NCBI GenBank assembly: GCA_009760855.2 | Contig: WPIO01000022.1 | Span: forward strand, 5,061,001-5,125,000 | Source: Cristatella mucedo | Lineage: Eukaryota > Bryozoa > Phylactolaemata > Cristatellidae | DNA length: 64,000 nucleotides | Reading direction: 5' to 3' | Shown here: in pieces, positions 45,722 through 55,503 of the stretch | How positions within the stretch are numbered: position 1 is the stretch's first letter | Layout: each line of letters starts with the position of its first letter | Position numbers and translations under genes: made by a program | Notes under the pieces: generated by a model | Databases searched by the model: none | What the model was told of the DNA's origin: nothing | The model's input: the letters and a program-made list of their open reading frames with translations, nothing else

Positions 45722-46458
45722 AGATCAGCTCCCCAGTCAAGTCTGCCTACTTTCAGCTACATAACATTGCTAAAACTCGGGCTTTCTTAGACAGGGATAC
45801 CACATCTAAGTTGATTCGTGCATTTGTGACATCCCGTCTCGACTTCTGTAACTCACTGTTTGCTGGTCTACCGGCAGGTGCAATCAGGCGCTTACCGCTG
45901 GTGCAAAACTCTGCAGCTAGGCTTGTCTGTCGTGAGCGTCGCAGTTGCCACATCAGGCCACTTTTCGCCGACCAGCACTGGCTCCCACTCAAGCAACACA
46001 TTGACTTCAAGATTTTGTCACTCACTTTTAGGTCCCTTCATTCTTTTACTCCAGCCTATCTCTCAGATCTACTCATCCACTGTATCTTAGTTCGTTTGCT
46101 CCCAAAGCCTGGAACTCACTCCCGACTTGCGTCACAATATCCCCTGACTTGACCACATTTAAAAAGAAACTAAAAACGAATCGATTTATCACAGCATTTA
46201 TTGGGTCCCTGCGATTCGTCCTTTATGTGTTTTAGAGGCAGCATGCTGACACTGCTGCATGCTGCCTCTAGCCATACTTACGTGCTGACCCTGTGCACGT
46301 CACCCCTAACCATACTATTGTTGTTGTTTATTGATCATGCTACCTCTATCCATTCGATCGTGCTTCCTTTGCAACAAATGTAATGTGCCTAGAAAGAGAT
46401 TGAATTATTTGTGGACGTTCTATCAACTGCATTATTTGTATTATTATGATTTTTTTAG
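45722..46458 (+). mobile_element. LINE-A copy
   Basis: SAYFQLHNIAKTRAFLDRDT, then LPLVQNSAARLVCRERRSCH, LKQHIDFKILSLTFRSLHS, then the 3' UTR and a degraded stem-loop and tail. There is an internal deletion near 46,080, where the QAKH...FGD segment is missing. A perfect 13-bp inverted repeat at 46,234-46,269 replaces normal 3' UTR sequence. Confidence 0.85.
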
Positions 46459-46559
46459 GCAGCCGTTTAGAGCAACAAGGTTGACTACCATAAATAGCAA
46501 ACTGACGGAATAGTCGGCTTCACGAGATTCCGACTGCAAGTGAAATCCAGCTAGCTGCC

Positions 46560-47410
46560 GCATCAAGCTGTGCCAACGCGCGACCATGGTGCTGACTTGC
46601 AGGGGCCCATTCAGATGGCCTTGCCCTAAGCCTTGCCCTAATCGGACACCGAAGTACGTCGGCGAGCAGGAGCTACCGTTTACAATTACGCGACGACGTC
46701 GGTGCAGCGCCCGCTTAGCTGGGAGCTGGCGGCTGTGCTGCCACCGCTGCTCGGTGCAGTTATGATTTCATCGCGTCACTTTCGGGCTTCTGGCATCGTC
46801 GTCGGCGGTCACGAGGATCCACGCGGCATTCCTGTCGTTAGGCATCACAAAGCACCGCCTAACCGCGCGAAACTTGTTTATTTGCCCGCTCAGTCACCGG
46901 GTAGCGAATTGAGTAGTTTCCAGCAAGCTAGGTGGTGCGCTTTCTCCTTTTTTACGAGCCATGTCCGCCATGCTCTCGTACGAGAGACGCGGCATCCGTC
47001 GTCCTCCTTCGCCTCGCTTCTCGCTTGGACCTCAACGACGAGACGCTAGCAGAGGCGGTGGTGGCCTATGAAGGAGGGGCAATAGCATACAGGTCACTTC
47101 AAGTCACCCCGATAAACTTCGTTAGCTGCCTGTTGTGCAAACTGATTATGGCGAGTTTGTGCTCTCTTCGATTTGTATGCCTACGCCAACAATTTCCACG
47201 AATCATTTCATTTCCGATCGTCTGGGCGCTTCACCGCCACTGCTGCAGCTCATATCTCGCTCGCTTCCCATGGGTCATGGACCCAACAGTCGCTGCTCGC
47301 GACTGCGAGAGACTATGGGGCCTTTGGGGCCTAATCGCTACTTTCGCTGCACCAGCTGCACAAGGGCCTTCTCGAGATGCCTTGACGTCGCCTAGACACC
47401 TTTCGTGACT
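46560..47410. other. GC-rich segment with two weak coding candidates
   Basis: The plus-strand frame 46,932-47,408 contains FLLFYEPCPPCSRTRDAASV then LLRLASRLDLNDET. An AG precedes it at 46,930-46,931. In another plus-strand frame near 47,337-47,397, RYFRCTSCTRAFSRCLDVA resembles a C2H2 finger, interrupted before its first histidine by a TAG. Neither is supported by a complete gene model. Confidence 0.25.
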
Positions 47411-47751
47411 CCAGACTCCAAATGGAGACACAACTACTTAACACTGCTTTGATAGGTAACTACCAGGACTACCGTGATAACTTTGATAACCTTAGTTATT
47501 GAGCCTGGTGACCCAGTTGGATGGACAGTATAGTCTCTTCGAGAGAGGCGCTATTACTATTGCCTGACACAAACATGGATTGCGCAGCAAGCCGTCTGCT
47601 GCGACAGTGGATGCGACTCCTCGATTTAACTGCAGGAGGATCTATTCCCTGAGACCTCACGATAAGCAAGCAGATGAAACCAGGGACTAGATGACCCAGG
47701 CTTAAGATTGCCGTGCACACGTGCACGTATCGCCTATCCCTGGTAGGATAT

Positions 47752-48292
47752 CATGTAATGTAATGTCTCTCCGTCTGTAACTCAACAAAGTCATAAAGAT
47801 CACGTGGGTGTTACGCAGGAGAGTTTTGTGTAGCGCACTCACAGCCTAAGCGGCTTTCGGTACGCATTCGGTAGCCAACAGACTTCGTCTCACGCAACAA
47901 AGAGAAAGTGGGAAGCGTAGCAGAGTCAGGAGAGCAGTTGAGGTAGTGAGTAGCATGGAAGTAACAGCTCAGAACTGCTGAAAAGGATGAGCCGTAGTCG
48001 GCAGTAATAGAGGCGTTGTCGTTACGTAAGAATTGTGGAGGCGAGCTCCACAGTCTAGGACCTGCAGAGAGCTAAAGCTTCTGTCGCCAACGGTCTTCAA
48101 GCGGAGGGATGGGACAGCTAATTTATTGTCCACACCTGAGGGCGCGAACAGGCTTAAACTAATGCAGCAGTTCAGCTAGGTACGAAGGAGCCAAGCCGTG
48201 GCGGGCCTTGTGGGTCAGCGTAAGAACCTTGCTCTGAATCCGGTGGTCAACCGGCATCCATCTGAGCTCTTTTAGCAAAGGAGACACGTGTT
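47752..48292 (-). mobile_element. LINE-B 3' copy
   Basis: Closely matches 27,846-28,380: the CATTACATTACATGATA-type tail, TTGCTACCGAATGCGTACC..CCGCTTAGGCTGTGAG on the minus strand, and a C-terminal ORF with frameshifts. 5'-truncated at about 48,292. Confidence 0.88.
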
Positions 48293-48334
48293 CGGATACA
48301 TATCAATGCGCCCATCTCTCGCACCAGCATTAGC

Positions 48335-48425
48335 GAGAAAAAAATTTGTGTCGCCACGGTGAAGTAGCCAGGATTTTGTCGAGGAGGGTGTTGAACCCAT
48401 GACCTTGTAAGGGCCGACTAGACGT
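48335..48425 (-). mobile_element. Possible tRNA-derived SINE relic
   Basis: On the minus strand a B-box-like GGGTTCAACACC follows GGTCAT, as in the other SINE heads. The A-box region is not convincing. Confidence 0.3.
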
Positions 48426-48984
48426 CCTAAATAAAGGGAAGAAGCTGAGGAAGAGGCCTGCATGCCGACATGGACACGCCTCCTTTCGGTGATTCCAATG
48501 GGGTCTACTACCGTGCAGACCTACCCTGCCAAGGTGTTTGTTTGTTTAATTTAAATGAGCACCCATAGTTTCGTTGCAGCCGTGACAGTCTCGTACTTGG
48601 CACGAGCTCTAACGTTAGACGTATTTTGCTGCTTGAGTTCTCCCGCTCTTTTCTCGATCGTGTTGTGCGGAGCACGCTTTTCGTAATTTTTTGGTCATGC
48701 ATTACGCGATCATCAGGTTCCTCTGTTTTGCTCTACCGTGCTCTAATCTCTCATTCCCTCTTTCTTTCAGAGTCGCTCCTTTTACTGTTGTTCCCTATTC
48801 CATAGGAAGCACTGCACTGATCACGAAAACTGCTTTGTACATAGCCCACTTCACATAGCTGTAAATTCATGCAGCTACAGCTGCAAATCAAGAAAGTGTT
48901 TTCTTGCTGTTGGGCCAGCAGGGGACAGATCCCGTTAGTCAGATACATTGGATGACCCGCCATTTTCCCTGCTACAGACACTCA

Positions 48985-50491
48985 TGTATTTGATTCTTCT
49001 AGCTGATGGCTTACTAGAAAGTTCCAGTCGGGCTTCAGAGGTAATCACTCCACAGAGTCAGCGTTGCTTAGGATATACAACGACCTATTTAGGAATGCAG
49101 ATAAGGGTAGAGTGTCTCTGCTTGCTTTGCTCGATCTTTCGGCAGCTTTTGATACTATCGATCACAAAGTTCTTCTAGAGCGCCTCTCATCTCGCCTGGG
49201 CATCACCGGCACTGCACTGCAGTGGTTCAGGTCCTATCTCAGTGGGAGACCCCAGAGTATTGACGTGAATGGACAAAGATCGCCCGAGGTACCTCTGAAA
49301 TATCGGGTTCCTCATGGCTCCGTGCTAAGTCCGGTTCTTTTCATGGTTTATAGTCTCCCTCTTGCTGATGTGATTGCCAAACACAATCTGGGCTTTCACT
49401 TCTATGCAGATGACACTCAGTTGTACCTTTGCTTTGGTCCCTCCCAGCCTTCGAGCATTTCGAATTCTCTCAACTCACTTGCTGCATGTATTGATGACAT
49501 ACGCACATGGATGGCAGCAAATATTCTTAAACTAAATGATGATAAAACTAACTTACTAGTTATGGGCAAACCTGGTGTGATTCTGAAACTGGAAAGGCTG
49601 ACGCTCAAAATTGGCCCTGCCAGCATATCTCCTGTTGAATCAGCTCAAAATTTAGGTGTCATGTTCCAAAGTGACCTCTCGTTAGGCGACCACATCAGCT
49701 CCACAGTCAAATCTGCCTACTTTCAGCTACATAACATTGCTAAAACTCGGGCTTGTTTAGATAGGGATACCTCATCTTAGTTGGTCCATGCATTCGTGAC
49801 ATCTCGTCTCGACTTCTGCAATTCATTTCTTACTGGCCTACCGGCATGTGCGATCAGGCGCTTGCAGCTGGTGCAAAACTCTGTAGCTAGGCTTGTCTGT
49901 CGTGAGCGTCGCAGTGCCACATCACACCACTTCTCGCCAACCTGCACTGGCTACCAGCCAAGCAACGGATTGACTTCAAGATTTGGTCGCTCACTTTTAG
50001 GTCACTTCATTCTCTGGCTCCAGCCTATCTCTCAGATCTACTCCCCCATCAGGCAAAGCATCATACCACCCGCTTTTCGGAATCCAACAGTCTACCAATA
50101 CCTCGTACAAACCTCCAATCCTTTGGAGAGCGTGCATTTAGTTCGTATGCTCCCAAAGCCTGGAACTCCCTCTCGACTTGCGTCAGAACATCCACCGACT
50201 TGACCATATTTAAAAAGAACTTAAAAACACACCTATTTAGGAGAGCATTTAGTGGGTCCCTGTGGTTCGTCCCTTATGTGCTTATGCGTGCTGACACTGT
50301 GCATGCTGCCACTAACCACATTTGCATGCTGACCGTGTGCATGTCATCCCTAACCATGTTATTCATGTTGTTTATCAAGCATGATGTTACTCACCATTCA
50401 ATTGCGTTTCCCTTTCCAGCAAATGTAATGCGCCAAGAAAAAGATTGAGTTCTCTGATGGTGCTTTATCAAGTGCATTATTATTATTTTTT
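48985..50491 (+). mobile_element. LINE-A copy with most of the RT domain
   Basis: Longest LINE-A RT frame (49,064-49,780): LALLDLSAAFDTIDHKVLL, WFRSYLSGRPQSIDVNGQRS, HGSVLSPVLF (family GVPQGSVLGP, here altered), FHFYADDTQLYLCF, LNDDKTNLLVMGKPG and LGVMFQSDLSLGDHISST. A 1-base shift near 49,020, a TAG at 49,778-49,780 (AAG to TAG) and a frameshift near 49,915 disable it. The 3' UTR, stem-loop and (ATT)n tail are complete. The YADD active site is intact. Confidence 0.92.
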
Positions 50492-51176
50492 TATGTCGAG
50501 CGTACATTTTGTAGCAATTGCTGCTAGACAGTCGACCAGTTTGCAGGCAAGCTCATCTTTGGTTTCGATTCACCGCCCGAAATTATCTGTCATTCGCTGT
50601 CATGAAAAGCTATTAAATACTAAAGTGTGTAAGACGGTAACGGTCAAAGTCACAGATGACCGAAGTTGAATTAAATGATTAATCCCCCAAACTCTGCCCC
50701 GCCCCATAAGTTTTTATACTAGCTGATTTTGGTGTCCGGGGGTGGGAAACATGCCCAAGTCGGTACTATCTGCAATGCCACTGTACATTGAGTATTTGCC
50801 AGCTAGCTGGCGATGCATGCACCGCGCAAGCTAGCAGCCGCGTAGCACCAAGCGGCGACGTACCGCCGAGCTCCGGTCGAACGCTACACCACCGAAAGAC
50901 GACAGCCGGTGAGGTGGCCGACAGCTCTCGGTAGCCCGGTATTGAAGAGTAGATCGGTACAAAGACCGAAGCAGCTGCGAAGCGACAGGAAGCGAAGATG
51001 AGCTGTGTCGCCGACGTCGCGGCACACCGGTGGGACAAAGAAGCTACTCCACAATTTCGAATCCCCTAAGCCTCGTTCGTGCATGCAGAAATTCCGGTTC
51101 GTGCTCTTCGCGGCGAGCTCCGCTCTGAAATCATTGACGTTCATTGAGTCGGGGATGCATTTGATACCCCAGCGGC
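50492..51176. other. No gene seen
   Basis: Moderately GC-rich near 50,800-51,050, with short unrecognised frames. Confidence 0.4.
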
Positions 51177-51220
51177 GGAGAGAGCAAGAAAGAGGAAGCG
51201 AGAGAGGAAGAGAGAGAGAG

Positions 51221-51290
<70 letters not shown>
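51177..51290. repeat. (GA)n microsatellite
   Basis: About 110 bp of GA repeat ending in a G-run. Associated Ser-Leu / Arg-Glu frames are artefacts. Confidence 0.93.
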
Positions 51291-51295
<5 letters not shown>

Positions 51296-53517
51296 ACTAT
51301 TCCACAGCTTTTGTCCTGGCTGTGCAATTTTTGAGTAGCTGCACGAACAGATCCGCTGAGCGGAAACGAACGGGTTCTGAACCCGCTAGTTTAGAGATAC
51401 CGTGCACGTTCATCGCTGACTTCTCAGAGCGGCGTATCTAAATCGCAGGAAGGAAAATGAAAACGCACACAGCGACTTACCGCCTTCTGGCTGGAGATCG
51501 CTGTGTGCATTTTTTAATTTTTTTTAATAAGCTTTACGCAAGCTACACAAAGTCTTTTAAAGCGCTTCGTTGTAATTCAATGCGGAACATTCTTCAGACA
51601 TTGTTTCCTAGTTTTGGGGCTAAGTTAGCTCCTGGCCCTCTCCCTGCTTTGACTGGGCACAGCAGTTTAGAGTTCGCCGACTCAAGCGGCATCCTATTCG
51701 CAAACTTGAGAAGAATTGCTTGACCGATGCAATTGAGACCAGCGATAGGTTAGCCGCTGAAAAAGACAACTAACCCCCGCCCTCCGGCATAATTGGCGTG
51801 CACTTTTCACGAGTAATCCGAATCAATATCTCAAACGCGCGAACTCTCTGCTCGGCCAGGCTTCCATGTTTCGCCTCGGAATCAAAGTACGTCGCCGCAA
51901 CGTGCAACACGTCGGTGCTGACGAATAGCTCTTACGAATCGGTTTCCCAGTGTTTGGAGGTCCGGCGCCGGTCGGCTCTAAAAGACCAGCTCGTCGCGCG
52001 CCTACCTCGTAGGAAGCGCAAGCTCTCGACAGCGGCTCGGCCGGTTCACTCGGTTCACCCGGTTCACTCGGTTCGCAGACGACGCCGCCGCCGCCACCGC
52101 CGGTCACTTTGACCGCTCACTCTCTCAGGCGCTCTCTCGGGCTTCTTGCAATTCTTTATATAAAGCGCTCGACGCACGCGCTGAGGGCAGCAGCAGGAGC
52201 TATTCAGCTGCTGCGTACCCGGCTAAGTTCGACATTTGCAGCACTTCTAGGAACGTGAACTGAATGGACAGCGGAATATTATTAGCCATCTGTACCCATT
52301 CCTTAATAGACTGACGGCGAGGAGGTTAGCTAGCTTGCTATAAAAGCTGCTTGCGTCTTCACTAAGAGTATCCAATAAAGGATCGCAATAGTCCACCTGA
52401 GCGTTGGCTTCGTGAAGTAGGCAGAACAATTCGTAGTGGTTCATCAGTATTGCGGTATCTTCTTTATTATTATTCGGTCAAATAAAAACACTCCGAAGTT
52501 TAGACCTGCCACCATGCCGATATCCGATTAATGTGCGAAATAAATTGGGCGAGAACATCTGGGAAGATAGGTACACGCAACTTATTTATGAAGGCCTACA
52601 AATCTATTTTGATTTTTTTTCATTTACCCTTGTTTTTTAAGGATCTGACAAGCCCCAAATCTCTTAGGTCCGACAAAGGATGCCCGTGGTCTAAGTTTTC
52701 CTGCTCTTTTGCGTCTTTAAGGAAGCTTTGCAGCAGATGTAACTTACACTGTTGTATAATTTGTGTGCCTTATTTGGACGGAATTCTTGAGTGGTGCTAG
52801 TGCAGACTTTTCTAATGTCAATTGACCGCGGGAACCATAAAATTCAGTTCGGCGACTGGATATTAATCAGACTAGATACAGCGAGACTTTCGGATCTGCG
52901 TCTATCGATCTCCTTCAAAGTCATATCCTGAATTTGCACTGGCGAAAGTTAGGATTCGAGACCATGAACTTGTCTCGAGTGCGAACTAGCTTTGAACCAG
53001 CCATGTCTACACTCCGTAGCTGTGACAGCTTGGAGTCGAGACTAGCCTCGCGGTCGCGATGCGGCTTGTACATCCGCTCTCACTTGGCAGCAAGCGAGAG
53101 GACTCAGAGGTGTTCAGGTCTTAAAGTTTCTCGTCTGGAGACGACTGGAAATGAAAGCAGCGACAGCTCTCTAGCGGCAGCTCTCTGACGTCGCCCATAC
53201 GATACGGTGCATTTCGTATAAAATAGAATTATTTGGCCAATCAGGGACAGGCGTCAAATTCATAGACGACGAGCGACGTTCGGCAGCTTGCGCAATCCCG
53301 ACCGAGCAACAAGTAGTGTTGCTATTTGCGCGGCCTAACGACGCAAGACCTCCGGTTACCATGGCAAGCAGATATTGCCGAGAAACGGAAAAGACGCTGG
53401 GCAGTACATTCGGCAGAGCACTGAGTGACACGGACGTCAGCGTAACCGCACGCTATAGTGCAATAGGCAAATACCGCGACCATTTCTCAGTCCTCCTCAT
53501 TTTACTTGTGGCCGTCA
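51291..53517. other. No gene assigned; candidate promoter near 52.1 kb
   Basis: A GC-rich block at 51,830-52,140 contains a 9-bp tandem (GGTTCACTC/GGTTCACCC) near 52,041-52,072 and is followed by a TATA box. No downstream coding exon is recognised before the LINE-A copy at 53,518. Confidence 0.35.
52157..52165 (+). promoter_or_regulatory. TATA box candidate
   Basis: TATATAAAG is a consensus-grade TATA box lying directly after a CpG-rich block. The predicted start would be about 30 bp downstream. No gene is identified for it. Confidence 0.3.
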
Positions 53518-54599
53518 GCACTGTACCTTTGCTTTGATCCCTCCCAGCCTTCGAGCACCTCAAATTCTCTCAACTCACTAGCTGCATGCATTGATGACAT
53601 CCGCACATGGATGGCAGCAAATTTTCTAAAACTTAACGATGATAAAACTAACTTACTAGTTATGGGCAAACCCAGTTTGATCCGGAGATTGGACAGGCTG
53701 ACTCTCAAAATTGGCTCTGCCAGCATATCTCCAGTTGAATCAGCTCGAAATCTAGGTGTCATATTCCAAAGCGACCTCTCGTTAGACGACCATATCAGCT
53801 CCACAGTCAAATCCGCCTATTTTCAGCTTCATAACATTGCTAAAATTCGGGCTTGTTTAGATAAAGATACCACATCTAAGTTGGTCCATGCATTCGTGAC
53901 ATCCCGTCTCGAATTCTGCAACTCACTGCTTACTGGCCTACCGGCATGTGCGGTCAGGCGCTTGCAGCTGGTGCAAAACTCGGCAGCTAGACTTGTCTGC
54001 CGTGAGCGTCGCAGTTGCCACATTACTCCACTTCTCGCCGACCTGCACTGGCTACCAGTCAAGCAACGGATTGACTTCAAGGTTTTGTCGCTCACTTTTA
54101 GGTCACTTCATTCTATGGCTCCAGCCTATCTGTCAAATATACTACCCCATCAGGCCAAGCATCGTACCGCCCGCTTTTCGGAATCCAACAGTCTGGAAAT
54201 ACCTCGTACAAACCTTAAATCCTTTGGAGACCGTGCATTTAGTTCATATGCTCCCAAAGCCTGGAACTCCCTCCCGACCTGCATCAGAACATCCGCTGAC
54301 CTGACCACATTTAAAAGGAACCTAAAAACACACCTATTTAGGACATCATTTAGTGGGTCCCTGTGGTTCGTCCTTTATGTGCTTATGCGTGCTGACACTG
54401 TGCATGCTGCCACTAACCACATTTGCATGCTGACCCAGTGCATGTCACCCCTAACCATATTATTCATTTCGTTTGTTTTTCAAGCATGATTTTACTTACC
54501 ATTCAATTGCATTTCACTTTACAGTAAATGTAAAGCGCCTAGAGAGAGATTAAGTTCTCTGAGGGCGCTTTATCAAGTGAATTGTTATTATTATTATTA
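53518..54599 (+). mobile_element. LINE-A, young 5'-truncated copy with an intact C-terminal ORF
   Basis: The copy begins just after the YADDTQ motif (LYLCFDPSQPSSTSNSLN) and reads without interruption to its natural stop at 54,489, 324 or so codons. Visible blocks: ACIDDIRTWMAANFLKLNDD, NLGVIFQSDLSLDDHISST, RLQLVQNSAARLVCRERRSC, LADLHWLPVKQRIDFKVLSL, NLKSFGDRAFSSYAPKAWNS and FKRNLKTHLFRTSFSGSLWF. A 3' UTR, a stem-loop and an (ATT)n tail follow. The uninterrupted frame suggests recent insertion, although the catalytic RT half is absent, so it cannot encode an enzyme. Confidence 0.92.
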
Positions 54600-55367
54600 C
54601 AACACTGCAAGCCTCAGGTGTTTTAGCTCTAAGCTAACGGGTCCGTTTGCCAATCGGACTCGAGCAGCTGGACAGCAGACAGCTTTCCACCCCAACGCAG
54701 CTCTTGCTCGCGAGATTCACTAATCGTCGAAAACGTACCCGTTATTCGTCTACGCCCAAATTTTTTTATCGCTAAACTGCTGTATTCCGAATAACTGCAA
54801 TCCCACACACTTGCCTGCCCACGCAACGCCGTCGTAAAGACGGCAGCCATGTTGCTTAAGGGATCTGCTTTTGGTCGGTCAGCTGCTTCAGCGGTCTCCG
54901 CTACACCCGCAAGAAGTAGACCGTCCGGCTAATTCGTCAAACCGGCGTCCGCGAGTTGTCGATCATTCCCATCGGCCACCGACCCCCGCCCCTTCCTTAC
55001 CAACCGAAGCTGATGACGTAGCCTCGGACTCTCGAATGACTCCATTCGGAACGTGGTTGGCCAGCGCAGACGCAGCTTTAAAAAAAGCCCTGCATTCAGC
55101 TGCTGGTCCTGCAGGTCCTGTTAGTGCCTTCTGGAATTAATCGACCGATATGATTTTGAATGTGAATATGTGACTAGGTGAGTCTGTGAGTGAGTTCAAG
55201 GGCACAGCGTAAACGCGAGTCACTACCGTCGCCCTTAAGCTGTGCCCTTTCCGATATTTTTAGCACTACTAAGATCGTATAGCTGTCATGATGTCAAATT
55301 ATCGGAGATAACCTGATAACTTTCATATGTAGGCTCAAAAGGCACCCACAGTTGAAATACAATATTG
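54600..55367. other. No confident gene
   Basis: A plus-strand frame to 55,140 ends TPFGTWLASADAALKKALHS and AAGPAGPVSAFWN. A minus-strand ATG at 54,850 (CAACATGGCTGCC) starts a 73-codon frame with a GC-rich upstream segment carrying TGACGT and CCCGCCCC. Neither is recognisable as a family. Confidence 0.25.
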
Positions 55368-55503
55368 AATTGGTCCATCGGTTAAGGTGTTCGCCCGGAC
55401 AAAGGTCAGGCTGAGGTCGTGGGCTCGAGCTCCGAGACGTATGTGAAGCGCCTGAATAGAGATCAAGTTCTCTTGGGGGCGCCATAGAAATTAATTATAT
55501 TAT
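55368..55503 (+). mobile_element. SINE-L: tRNA-derived head fused to the LINE-A 3' end
   Basis: The head has A-box TGGTCCATCGGTTAAGGTG and B-box GTGGGCTCGAGCTCC. It is followed within a few bases by ATGTGAAGCGCCTGAATAGA and GATCAAGTTCTCTTGGGGGC, the LINE-A stem-loop, and an ATTATATTATTG tail. There is no separate body: about 75 bp of tRNA-like DNA joins directly to about 60 bp of LINE tail. Confidence 0.78.

Noticed and set aside
53506-53560. Separate promoter or start for the 327-codon frame
   Set aside because: The apparent start lies in flanking DNA. The frame is a 5'-truncated LINE that happens to read through from the junction.
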